Shown: positions 27,410 through 38,300 of the stretch, in pieces | Layout of the letters: each line of letters starts with the position of its first letter | Numbering within the stretch: the stretch's first letter is position 1 | Source of the DNA: Winogradskyella sp. | GTDB taxonomy: Bacteria > Bacteroidota > Bacteroidia > Flavobacteriales > Flavobacteriaceae | DNA: 50,059 nucleotides | Assembly (NCBI GenBank): GCA_030149175.1 | Contig: JASBSA010000025.1 | Coordinates: forward strand, 1-50,059 | Reading direction: 5' to 3' | The notes under the pieces: model-generated | The model's input: only the letters and a program-made list of their open reading frames with translations | Database searches by the model: none | Told to the model about the DNA's origin: nothing | Program-made: the position numbers and the translations under genes

Positions 27410-28942
27410 TTAATTGTTATTATTAGCGTATTCGCTTAAAATGAAACTTAAATCAAGTTGTTCTAGTGGATATGGTAAGAAGACTTTATCTGATGAAAAC
27501 GTTCTACCATCATAGCTCAACTCATCAAAATTACCGAGTCTTACCATATCATAAAACCTAACACCCCATTCCATTCCTAACTCAGCAAATTTCTCATCCA
27601 TTACATCTTGACTGGTAACATTAGCCAAAGCAGGCATACCTGCTCTAGCCCTAACTATATTGACAGCTTCTGATGCTGTACCAGCGGTACCATTTGCCCC
27701 TCGAGTTAGAGCTTCTGCATACATCAAAAGTACTTCAGCATATCTTAACACTGTATAGTTTTTATTTGTTCCATAAGCTGTTCTACCAGGCGTTAATTGA
27801 TTTGAAGGTAAATAATGCTTACCACTTGCAAAATTAGCTCTTGAGTAGTTATTTATGATGTCCCCATCTCTAGTGGTATTAGAAACAAATGCTGGAAGAT
27901 TTTGATAGTCTGGATCCGTAAGAATTTCGTCAATACCATCATTTGTGAAAAGCACACTAGTTTCAAGTCTAACTGTTTCGTTTCTATCTAACATGAATTT
28001 TATGTACTTAAGGCTTGGCTCATAAAAACCCCAACCACTAGTAGCTTCTTCTACAGCAGCGGTCCAATTCTGAGGTCCATAAAACGCATATAAATGACTA
28101 ACATTCTCACCTGAGGCTTGTCCGAAATCAGAATATTGAATTTCCCAAATATTCTCATTCGCTAATTTTCCAGGAATTTTAAATAGTTCATAATAATCGT
28201 TAAATAGCTGGAATTTTCCAGAATTTATAATCTCTCCTGTTGCATCAGCAACACTTTGATAATCTTCGATTTCTAAGTTTGCAATTGCTTTAACAGTTAA
28301 TGCTGTGTATTTTGTTATACCACCCGGTAAATCTTGACGTTGGTTCGGTGCCACATCTAACAAGAATGGGGTTGCTTCGTCCATTTGATCAGAAATCCAC
28401 TCCATAAGGTCATCTTTTGTTGCGACTTCAATCTGAGTAAAATCAAGGGTATTAATCTTATATACATCTCCAAATAATCTTGATAGCTGTAGCGTCATAA
28501 ACCCTCTTAAAACCTTACATTCAGCAATATATTGGTCAATTAAATCAGAGTCTACTCCACCATCTCTAAACCTTTCTAATGCACTTATCTGAGCTGTTAC
28601 CTGAACAATGTCCTCTGCCCAGTTTTCAAAGAATACATTATACATCCAATAATTATTGTCATAAATGTAATTATCGGTATCAGCAAAACCTTGCTGATCT
28701 CCTTGCCCACCTGCGTTAACATCATCACCTCGAACTGATAATAAGGGAATTTGTTCCCAACCTACACTCTGGAAGTTCTGATAAGCACCTATTAAAGTAC
28801 CAAAAGCAAGTTCTTCACTTGAGTAATCAATCTCGTTAACCAATGTTTGGTTTTCTGGCTCTTCATCTAGTTTTTCTGAACAGGTAAAAAGAAAAACAGA
28901 TAGAGTGAAAAGAATTAATCTAAAATTAAATATTTGTTTCAT
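27410..28942 (-). CDS. susD: RagB/SusD family nutrient uptake outer membrane lipoprotein
   Basis: Lipobox LFTCS, YAEVLLMYAEALTRG, VNIVRARAGMP, typical C-terminus; adjacent to susC. Confidence 0.95.
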   Translation of the reverse strand: MKQIFNFRLILFTLSVFLFTCSEKLDEEPENQTLVNEIDYSSEELAFGTLIGAYQNFQSVGWEQIPLLSVRGDDVNAGGQGDQQGFADTDNYIYDNNYWMYNVFFENWAEDIVQVTAQISALERFRDGGVDSDLIDQYIAECKVLRGFMTLQLSRLFGDVYKINTLDFTQIEVATKDDLMEWISDQMDEATPFLLDVAPNQRQDLPGGITKYTALTVKAIANLEIEDYQSVADATGEIINSGKFQLFNDYYELFKIPGKLANENIWEIQYSDFGQASGENVSHLYAFYGPQNWTAAVEEATSGWGFYEPSLKYIKFMLDRNETVRLETSVLFTNDGIDEILTDPDYQNLPAFVSNTTRDGDIINNYSRANFASGKHYLPSNQLTPGRTAYGTNKNYTVLRYAEVLLMYAEALTRGANGTAGTASEAVNIVRARAGMPALANVTSQDVMDEKFAELGMEWGVRFYDMVRLGNFDELSYDGRTFSSDKVFLPYPLEQLDLSFILSEYANNNN

Positions 28943-28954
28943 AGCTTAAAGTTT

Positions 28955-31900
28955 TTAAAATTTAACTTGTACTCCCAACGAGTAAACTGATGGAGTTGGA
29001 TATGTTTGTGTATCACGGCCATCAAAACCTACTTCTGGATTAAAGCCATTAAAGCTTTTTGTCCATAGAAACGGTCTATCAGCAGTTAGCGTTAGACGTA
29101 TTTCTGGTAATTTTTCTTGTTTCAGGGTATAGCCTAACTGAATATTTTGTATCCTGAAAAAATCACCATCTTGCAAGAAGAACTCTGATAATCGTTGATT
29201 CCAAACTTGTCTATATCCTTCTGAAGATGGGTAAGAATTTGTTGAACCTTCCCCTCTCCATCTATTTATTGCCAAATCAGCATCAATATTCCTTCCTTGT
29301 GTTCTAATTACTTCTTGTCTGTTAGAATTAAATATAACATTGCCACCTTGACCATAGAATGCAATATTTAAATCAAAATCCTTGTAATTAAGGCCTATAT
29401 TACCTCCATAATAAAACGTAGGTATTGGTGAGCCTAAGTAAGTTCTATCCTCCGCATCAAGAATACCGTCTCCATTTCTATCTTTATATCTAAAGTAACC
29501 AGGGCTAATATCAGTACCTTGAGCAATGGCAGCTTGAGCAGCAGGATCTGCAAGAATTTCTGCTTCATTTTGATAAACACCATCTATTTCCCATCCATAA
29601 AATACGTTTATGGGTTGACCTACGATAATTCTTTGTCTTGCTTCTGCTGTGCCAGTTTCTAGAACAGGTTGGCCTGCTAAACTGGTTATTTCATTATCTA
29701 GAGTACTAAAATTACCTGATATAGAGTAACTAAAATCATCTGAGAACTGACCTCTCCAAGTAGCAGCCAATTCAATACCCTTGTTTCTGACACCTCCAAC
29801 ATTTTGACGGCTAGAACCGGTACCTATGAATTGAAGAACATTGATGACTAAATTGTCTGTATCTTTAACAAAATAGTCTGCTTCTAGTGATAACCTATTA
29901 TCAAATAAATAAGCTGATAACCCAATGTTTAACTCATCTGTAAACTCCCAAGAAATATTATCTTCTACTGTTTCAAATTCAATACCGTTATAAAATGTAT
30001 CGTTAAACACTGTAGTTATTGAATTTGCTGATAAAGGGTTACTTGCCCCAACGGCATCGTTAGCAACACGTCCCCAGCTTGCTCTAAGTTTTAAGTAGTT
30101 GACAAAATCAACGTTGCCCATAAATGACTCTTTTGAAATCTCCCATCCTAAACCAAATGCTGGCAGATACACATATGTTTCATCATATTTGTTTGTCCCT
30201 TCTGCTCTAAATGACAAATTCAAAAGATATTTATCCATTAGCTGATATTCAGCTCTACCGAAATAAGAGAAGCCGTAATTTCTAAAACCACCGTCATAGG
30301 CTGTACGGCTATCTGGTGAAGTATTTTGGATGTACCAAGTTTTATCATTATTTCTTACGAAAGATGACTCAGGGCTAAAATTTCCACTAGCACCAAAATT
30401 TCTACCATACTCATCTCTAAAAGAAGTACCTGCAATTAAAGTTAAGTCATGGTCTTCGCCAAAATTATTTTTGTAAGTTAGTATATTATCCCAAATATAA
30501 TTTTCTCCAACACCATTATTTAGAGTTATAGAAGATTGCTCTATGGAGCGTTGATACTCGTCGGTTACAAAATATGGCAATTGAACGATTCTCTCATTGG
30601 TTCCTCTATAAGTATATGAAAGACTACTTTTAAAATTTAATTTTTTTGGTAAAATTTCAAAATCCGTATAGAAGTTTGAGACTATACGTCTTCTTTCCCC
30701 TCTTCTATCTGCATTATCCATTAATGGAAATGGGTTTTGTGATCCTCTATACCCTATCTCTCTAGCGTCTGAATATGGTAATGGGTCTGCTTCGGTAAAG
30801 TTATTATCAAATACAGGTAAAATAGGTACTGCGAAATACGTAAGTTGCCACGCAGACCCTTCATCCCCATATTGTACAGCGTTACTATATAATACATTAC
30901 CACCCACTTTTAACCAATCTGTTGCCTTAGCATCAATTCTTGCACGCAGGTTAGAACGGTTAAAGCTATTTTTCATATCCAAAATACCTTGCTGCGAAAA
31001 AAAGTTGCCCCCAAGTGAGTAAGATATTTTATCTGAACCACCAGTAACTTGAATATCATAATTTTCAATTGGTGCATCTCTCAATACTTCATCGTACCAG
31101 TCTGTATTAACATTTGGAATATTAGGATTAACCCTACTACGACCAAAACGCTGAATCGCTTGCTCCACACTCTCTATTTCCGCTTGTGATCCAGACTCTA
31201 AGGCGAAAGTGGTAAATTGCTCTGCGTTAGCCATTTTTAGAATATTTTGTGCACGTTGAACACCAACGTAGGAAGAAAATGATATTTCTGGCTTCTTATT
31301 ATAACTGCCGCCTCTAGTTGTAATAACTATAACACCATTTGCTGCTCTAACACCATAAATTGATGCTGAAGACGCATCTTTTAGAACAGAAACGCTTTCT
31401 ATTTCACTAGGGTTTAAAAAATCAATGTTGTCGAAAAAGTTTCCGTCAACCACAAAAAGAGGATTATTGGATCCCGATAATGAGTTTGTTCCCCTGATGC
31501 GTATTTGAGGTGTTTCTCCAGGTGAGCCCTGACTGCTTATTTGAACACCAGCTACCTGACCTTGAAAGCCTTGCGTAATTTGAGCCGCTGGTGTACGACT
31601 AATAGCCTCGGTTTTGACAGTGGAGACAGCACCTGTTAAATCTGCTTTTTTCTGCGTACCGTAACCCACTACTACCACTTCATTTAGAGATTCTACATCT
31701 TCTTCTAAAGCTATATTGACTGTAGTTTGATTGGTAATAGCTATACTTTGAGCTTTGAACCCTATATAGCTGAAATTTAATTTTTGACCGCTTTGTATAC
31801 TAATAGTATATTTACCATCAAAGTCGGTAACGGCACCTCTGGAGGTACCCTCTACAATTACACTTACACCAGGCAATGGCATACCATCACTTGCTGAAGT

Positions 31901-31984
31901 TACAACTCCACTTACTTCTATTTGTTGACTCCAAGAAATTAGAGAGAAGAATAAAAGCAATATTAAACTGAATTTAGTTTTCAT
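28955..31984 (-). CDS. susC: SusC/RagA family TonB-linked outer membrane protein
   Basis: N-terminal CarboxypepD-like domain (VSGVVTSASDGMPLPGVSVIVEGTSRG), VVVVGYGTQKKADLTGAVSTV, plug and barrel, C-term VYSLGVQVKF. Confidence 0.97.
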   Translation of the reverse strand: MKTKFSLILLLFFSLISWSQQIEVSGVVTSASDGMPLPGVSVIVEGTSRGAVTDFDGKYTISIQSGQKLNFSYIGFKAQSIAITNQTTVNIALEEDVESLNEVVVVGYGTQKKADLTGAVSTVKTEAISRTPAAQITQGFQGQVAGVQISSQGSPGETPQIRIRGTNSLSGSNNPLFVVDGNFFDNIDFLNPSEIESVSVLKDASSASIYGVRAANGVIVITTRGGSYNKKPEISFSSYVGVQRAQNILKMANAEQFTTFALESGSQAEIESVEQAIQRFGRSRVNPNIPNVNTDWYDEVLRDAPIENYDIQVTGGSDKISYSLGGNFFSQQGILDMKNSFNRSNLRARIDAKATDWLKVGGNVLYSNAVQYGDEGSAWQLTYFAVPILPVFDNNFTEADPLPYSDAREIGYRGSQNPFPLMDNADRRGERRRIVSNFYTDFEILPKKLNFKSSLSYTYRGTNERIVQLPYFVTDEYQRSIEQSSITLNNGVGENYIWDNILTYKNNFGEDHDLTLIAGTSFRDEYGRNFGASGNFSPESSFVRNNDKTWYIQNTSPDSRTAYDGGFRNYGFSYFGRAEYQLMDKYLLNLSFRAEGTNKYDETYVYLPAFGLGWEISKESFMGNVDFVNYLKLRASWGRVANDAVGASNPLSANSITTVFNDTFYNGIEFETVEDNISWEFTDELNIGLSAYLFDNRLSLEADYFVKDTDNLVINVLQFIGTGSSRQNVGGVRNKGIELAATWRGQFSDDFSYSISGNFSTLDNEITSLAGQPVLETGTAEARQRIIVGQPINVFYGWEIDGVYQNEAEILADPAAQAAIAQGTDISPGYFRYKDRNGDGILDAEDRTYLGSPIPTFYYGGNIGLNYKDFDLNIAFYGQGGNVIFNSNRQEVIRTQGRNIDADLAINRWRGEGSTNSYPSSEGYRQVWNQRLSEFFLQDGDFFRIQNIQLGYTLKQEKLPEIRLTLTADRPFLWTKSFNGFNPEVGFDGRDTQTYPTPSVYSLGVQVKF

Positions 31985-32126
31985 ACATTAACATTTAGAT
32001 TGAGATAGTTAGTTTTTTTCTAAACATAAAGTTAAAATCTTAACCTCAATGTAATATAGGTGTAGTTTACATTTTAATTACGCCAACAAATATTAAAACT
32101 TCCGAAAAGCCCTTGAAATCTGATTT

Positions 32127-32201
32127 TGACGTAGTTTAAATATAAACGAAAACGTTGTAAAATCTTAAAGTTTTAACTAAGTGACGTAGTAATGACGTAG
32201 T
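32127..32201. promoter_or_regulatory. Three direct TGACGTAGT repeats between regulator and susC
   Basis: Identical 9-mers at 32127-32135, 32182-32190 and 32193-32201. Confidence 0.7.
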
Positions 32202-32234
32202 AAAAAATATTAAATTAACAACTTTGAGTAGTTA

Positions 32235-35027
32235 TTATTTAATATTTAACAAATAATCTGTCAAAGAAATATCATTTTCTAAACTTAATTTCTTTTTTAG
32301 TCGGTATCTGTGTGTTTCTACACCTCTGACAGAGATATTCATCAATGGCGCAATCTCTTTATTCGCTAAATTCATTTTGATGTAGGCACATACTTTTAAA
32401 TCTTTTGGTGTTAAAACTGAATGACGTGTTTTTAACTTAGTAAAAAATTCATCATGTACTTGATTGAAATTCTCTTCAAAAACTTCCCATTCATCCTTAT
32501 GCTCTATAGAGTTGTTCAATTTCTTGATTAGTTTTTTGTAAGCGTAGTAATCTTTAAACCCTTCCTTGTTAACGGCTAACTCTCTTTTAATATCTTGAAG
32601 CACTTCATTTTTTTTAACTAAGGCCATTGCATTATTAGCTAATTGCTTACTCTTTATTTTCAATTCATTTTGTAATGATTCATTCTTTAACTGTACTATA
32701 TGTTTTTCGTTTTCTAAGGTCTTTTCGCGCAAAAGTTTTTGTTGCTCTCTTTGATATTTAATACGCATTAAGCGCTGCTCTTTTTGAATTTTTCTGTGGT
32801 GCAAATAATAAAACAAGCCAATTAAAGTCAATAATACCAATACATACAGTAGTAGACCAATAGTTCCCTTATACCAAGGTGGACTAACATCTAATTTTAA
32901 CTTTTTAGCTACTGACGTATTGCCAGAATCGTCTATTGTTCGTAGTAAAATATCATATAAGCCATGGTTAATATTGTTTAGTTCAAGATTTCTGTTATCA
33001 ACTTTAAACCAGCCTTCGCTCAAACTAGGTATACTATACTCAAAAAAATGATTAGTAGAATTGGAAGAAGAAAGCTCTAAATTTATACTCTCGTTGTATT
33101 TTATTTTAATAGTACTACCATCTTTTATTGATGATAATTTTATCTCAATACCATTAATCTTAACAGATTCGATTTTAGGCTTAAAAACAATAGTAGTATC
33201 TTTAAATGTCTCGTCTATTAGCATGAAACCATTATCTAAATTCAGAGCAAAAAGAGAGTCATTTATTTTAGAGACATGTTCGTAATCTACGATATACCTA
33301 TTCTTTATTAGCTTGTTGTTTATTTTTGTCTCGACGCTATCATTATTAATGTACTTAAAACTTATAACACCATTTTTATCTTTTAGCACAATTGGGCTCA
33401 TTGATTGCTCTGATATAATATATGAATGCTTGCCAAACTTTTCATTTAATAAATCAAAAGGAACAATGGAATCTAGCAAAGGTTCATACTTTTGCCATCC
33501 ATTATTAGTTTTAAAAACTATATCGTTTCTTAAGTTGTACACTCTTGGATTATACTCAGAATCTAAACCTCTAATTCCATAATTAGTGATTTTTGTTATG
33601 GTATCATAGGACTTGTTAAAATTAACTTTATACACTCCTTTATATGCATGTGCAACCCATGCTGTGTAAGGGTTTTCAAACACTAAAAATCTTGACGGGA
33701 TTGTTGTTTTGCCCATATGTTTGGTTTCCCACTTACCACTCTTTTGCTGAAACTTTACTAAGCCTGCGTAAGTTCCCTGCATGTATAAATTATCATGCTC
33801 CGGTACTTTTTGGATGGTCCATCCTCCTGTAAAATCCGATATCTTGGTTATTTGGTTTTTCTTGACTAAAAAAGTTCCCTCGTTATGACCACAAAACAGA
33901 TTACCATCAATAATTTTCAGATCCCAAACCTGACCTTGCGAGCCGTCAATAAAGTTTAAATTATTACTCTTATCTAAATAAAAAAGCCCTGTATTGGTAC
34001 CGATGTAAAGTAGATCTTGATACTTAACAATATCATACACAGCACCTAATTTACCAGAAACATCATTAAAAAAATAGCTCGTATTCTTTAAGTCTATACT
34101 TGCTATTCCGTTATCTAGACCTAGCCATAGATTATCGTTTTGATCTAAAAATTGCCCCAATACTGTATTATTGAGAAGACCATTCTCCTTACTAATATGA
34201 AATTTAATTTCACCCTTACTATTTGCTATATAAACACCATCTTTTATAGTGCCAAAAGCCATGTCTCCATTTTCTAACTTAGAAAACTTATTTAATTGGT
34301 GCTGCTTTATCTCGTTATTAAAAGCGAATTTTGTAGGCCGTAATTTTTTAGCATTTAAATAGAAACTTCCTTTGAGCGAAGTCAATATTAAATATTGATC
34401 TTCCTTTTTTACTATAGATATAATTTTTGTGTCTTTAAGAACTTCATCAGAAAAAAATGGTACCAAGTTTTTATTTTCAAGCTTATATATACCATTATTT
34501 AAAGTAGACACAAGTAAATCGTTATCTACCAAATTCAGGGATATTACAGCAGAACTTGGTTGAATCCGATCTACGTTTTTAAAATCATAAACATATATAC
34601 TAGAAAATGATCGAAAAATAACTTTATTCTCATAACTTAAAATTTGCCAAATTTCCTCATTAGCAGAAATCTGAGGTTTTATTAAGTCGCTTAAGGATTG
34701 ATAGACTAAATGTCCGTAATCGTTCTCTTCCCAAAAACCAAACTCTTCAAAAGAGCCTGTGAAAATTAAATTATTAAACGCTAAAACAGACCTGACCGTA
34801 GTTTGGTTTGGTAGCTGAAATAACTTCCAATCTAACCCATCATACTCTAATAAACCAATGTTGTTTGCAACATACACTTTTCCATTTTCGGCTCTACAAA
34901 GATCCCAGTTTTGGTTACTGGCCTTATATTCTGCTATAGAGTAGTTATAAATATTTGGTGAAAATTGGCAATGGCATACAAAAGAGAAATAAGAGCTAAA
35001 GAGTAAGAAAAGAAATATTTTTTTCAT
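32235..35027 (-). CDS. SusR-like one-component regulator: beta-propeller repeats, Y_Y_Y domain, TM, LuxR-type HTH
   Basis: Signal peptide from MKKIFLFLLFSSYFSFVCHC (start 35027), propeller-like repeats, TM GTIGLLLYVLVLLTLIGLFYYL, C-term LTPKDLKVCAYIKMNLANKEIAPLMNISVRGVETHRYRLKKKL; no histidine-kinase motifs seen. Confidence 0.85.
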   Translation of the reverse strand: MKKIFLFLLFSSYFSFVCHCQFSPNIYNYSIAEYKASNQNWDLCRAENGKVYVANNIGLLEYDGLDWKLFQLPNQTTVRSVLAFNNLIFTGSFEEFGFWEENDYGHLVYQSLSDLIKPQISANEEIWQILSYENKVIFRSFSSIYVYDFKNVDRIQPSSAVISLNLVDNDLLVSTLNNGIYKLENKNLVPFFSDEVLKDTKIISIVKKEDQYLILTSLKGSFYLNAKKLRPTKFAFNNEIKQHQLNKFSKLENGDMAFGTIKDGVYIANSKGEIKFHISKENGLLNNTVLGQFLDQNDNLWLGLDNGIASIDLKNTSYFFNDVSGKLGAVYDIVKYQDLLYIGTNTGLFYLDKSNNLNFIDGSQGQVWDLKIIDGNLFCGHNEGTFLVKKNQITKISDFTGGWTIQKVPEHDNLYMQGTYAGLVKFQQKSGKWETKHMGKTTIPSRFLVFENPYTAWVAHAYKGVYKVNFNKSYDTITKITNYGIRGLDSEYNPRVYNLRNDIVFKTNNGWQKYEPLLDSIVPFDLLNEKFGKHSYIISEQSMSPIVLKDKNGVISFKYINNDSVETKINNKLIKNRYIVDYEHVSKINDSLFALNLDNGFMLIDETFKDTTIVFKPKIESVKINGIEIKLSSIKDGSTIKIKYNESINLELSSSNSTNHFFEYSIPSLSEGWFKVDNRNLELNNINHGLYDILLRTIDDSGNTSVAKKLKLDVSPPWYKGTIGLLLYVLVLLTLIGLFYYLHHRKIQKEQRLMRIKYQREQQKLLREKTLENEKHIVQLKNESLQNELKIKSKQLANNAMALVKKNEVLQDIKRELAVNKEGFKDYYAYKKLIKKLNNSIEHKDEWEVFEENFNQVHDEFFTKLKTRHSVLTPKDLKVCAYIKMNLANKEIAPLMNISVRGVETHRYRLKKKLSLENDISLTDYLLNIK

Positions 35028-35273
35028 TTTAGTTAATCTAGGTATACGTTGCATGATTGAAGTGCTTAAAATAAAGAATATAATGAACTCTACTAAAACA
35101 ATTAGAAACATTTATATAAATTAATTATTAAAGCCAATTAAATAAAAGTACAACATTCAGTATAATTTTATGTTCAAAAAATAAACCTTATTGTAGTGAT
35201 TACATAAGCGTAATCTTATTGAAAAATATCGTTGTTATAAGTACTTGTTTTTAATGTAAACCGGAACCAAAAT

Positions 35274-35303
35274 ATGCATTTCATCGATTTTTTTTGCTTT
35301 TTG
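35274..35303 (+). promoter_or_regulatory. T9SS-gene upstream motif, copy 1
   Basis: ATGCATTTCATCGATTTTTTTTGCTTTTTG; 24/28 match with copy 2; starts 93 nt upstream of the ATG. Confidence 0.6.
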
Positions 35304-35366
35304 TGGATTATTATTAGAATAAAATGATATATTAGCCACCAAATAAATTCATTAAAACCCCAACTA

Positions 35367-38300
35367 ATGAGAAAAACTACCTACTTTATCTCACTATTGT
35401 TCTTTGTTGTGCTAAATTCTTATGCTCAAGAAAATTACTCTAGAATAAAAATTTTAAACCCTTCTCAAGAAACTATTAATATAATTGCCTCAAACGGTAT
35501 TGATTTGAGTTGCGGTTCACATCATGATCATCAAGAATTAATTCTTGAGTTATCTCAAAATGACATTGATCTTCTTGTTGAAGACAATATTCAATTTTCA
35601 ACAATTATAGATGATGTTTCCTCATTCTATACACAAAGAGCTCAAAGTACAATGCATAGAAGAACTAGAGCTCCTAAAAAAAATAAGACTAACAACATAA
35701 TGTCTAAATCCATATCTAGCGTTGTTCAAGATAACATCATACAATATTATGGTAGTAGTGAAATAGATTTTGTAGAGCCTCAAAATTTCCCAGATGTAAA
35801 TTCACTAAGTATGGGTGGTTGTCTTACGCTTAGCCAGATGAAAGACCAATTAGACGCAATGTATGCTTACTCCCAAACAAATAGTCTTGATATTATATCT
35901 CAAAAGGCAAATGCTTCATCTACTGGTCAAAAAACTTGGGGTAATCCAACTAATAATTTTCCAAATCCACAAAATAACGGTCCATCAACATATTCCGGCA
36001 CAGGAAGTACAAGATGGAATCCAGAAACAATTTGGTATGTGCGTATTACAGGAAACGAAAGTACTACACCTGAAGGGACAAAGCCTCAAATGCTATTCAC
36101 TTCTATGATACATTCTAGAGAGGTAAGTGCTTTAATGAACAATATTTACTTTATGTGGTATCTGCTTGAAAACTATAACACAGATCCTGCTATTAAAGAA
36201 TTGGTAGATAACAATGAATTGTATTTTGTACCTGTAGTTAATCCAGATGGTTTACGCTACAATGAAGTTACTAACCCTTCTGGTGGTGGTATGCAGCGTA
36301 AAAACCTTAGACCCTACAGCGGAACCACAAACCCAAGTAGAGGTGTAGATTTAAACAGAAACTTTGATTATTATTGGGGATTAAACGGTATTGGATCCTC
36401 AGGAACATCAACTAGTGGAACATACAGAGGGCCAAGCCCAGAGTCTGAGCCTGAAACACAGATTATGGTAGATTTTATAACTAGCAGAAACTTTAAGTCT
36501 GCTGTTTGGAATCACTCATATGCTAACTCTGTACCTCACCCATATGGTGGTGACCCTAATGCAAATACAGATAGAGAAGACGAATACTACAGATGGCATG
36601 AGGAAATGACTAGATATAATAGATATCTTTATGGCGCTACTATATTCTATGAATCAAACGGGCTACCAGATGACTGGATGGTCGGTGGTTCCCCTGACAA
36701 TAATGGTTCTACTGGTCTTAATGCTTATGGGCAATCTATTATTGCTACAACACCTGAGCATGGTAGTAGTAGCGATGGTTTTTGGCCAAGCCGTTCTAAT
36801 ATTGTGCCAATTGCTAAGAGATCTATGCGTATATCGCTAGGAACTGCATATTATGGTGGTAAATATGCAAAACTTCATGATTTAACCCAAAGCAATATAA
36901 CTACCACATCTAATGTTGAACTAGACTTTGGTATAGAAAGAATTGGACAAACACCAAGTGATTTTTCTGTAACAGTAACTCCTATTTCATCAAATATAAC
37001 TACAGCTTCTCCAGTAACAGTAACTGCTAGTGGAATTCAGATTAACACAACCACTAATTCTTACAGAAATCAAACAGAAGTAACAGCTCTTATAGATCTA
37101 GACCCATCTATAGCTGCTAATGATAAAATAGAATACAATGTTAAGTTCTCTAATGACGATGGTGTAATATATGAAGCTAACTTTGTAAAATATTATCAAC
37201 CTACAGTATTGTTTAGTAATTCTCCAGATACTGATGGTTTAACTGGTTGGACACAATCTGGCGGTTGGTCAACAACTTCTTCTGATGCTTACTCAGGAAG
37301 TACTTCGATTAACACAGGTACATATTCAACCAATGCAACAAAAACATTAACAACAACAAATAGTTTCGATTTTTCAAATTCAAACGAAGTTCTTATTCAG
37401 TTTTACTCTAAATGGGATATCGAAAGAAACTATGATTATGTAGAAGTATTAGGTTCGCCTGATGGTGGTTCTAACTGGGTATCGTTAAGCGGTAAATACA
37501 CAAAACCAGAAGCTACTAGTACCACAACTAACCATGACAATAAAAGTTCCAGCTATTCAACTTTCCAATCTGGAAGTAGTGGGAATATTTATGATGGAGA
37601 TAGAATGGATAATTGGGTAATGGAAGAGTTTGTTATTGATGACAGCTACTCTACTCTGCTAAATTCTAATGATGTAAGAATTAGATTTAGATTCAGAACA
37701 GATGCTCTTAATGTAAACGAAAGCTACACAACAACAAACGATGGTTACTTTATAGATGATTTTAAAATTATTAGCTTACAGATCCCTTGTGAAACAACAG
37801 TACCGACTAACTTGGCTGCAAATTCAATAACTGCCTCTACTGCAGAAATTACTTGGGATAATATTCCTTCTGCAACATACGATTTAAGATATAGAGAAAC
37901 TGGATCTCCCAGTTGGACAGAATTTACAGATATTACTGGTGCAAGCTATTCTCTAACGGGTTTAAATATTACAACAGATTATGAAGTACAAGTAAGAAGC
38001 AGATGTGTTTCTTCTACTTCTGCTTATTCTGCTTCAGAAAACTTTACCACAACAGATCTAGTGTATTGTACAGCTGGTGGGTCAACCATTGCTGATGAAT
38101 TTATTGGTGGAGTTTCTTTAAATGGAACTTTGAACGATACTTCTGGTAGCACATCTTCTGGATATTCAGACTTTACAGGTTCTTCAATCTTTGAACCTAT
38201 ACAAGTTGGAAGTACAGGAAATAGTTTATCCATCACTAAAATATGGACTGGCTCACAATTTAATGAAGCTGTATCAGTATGGATTGACTTTAACAGAGAT

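Noticed and set aside
32048-32071. TGTAA...TTACA inverted repeat near the susC start as an operator
   Set aside because: Only a 5-bp arm in AT-rich DNA; too weak compared with the exact TGACGTAGT repeats nearby.
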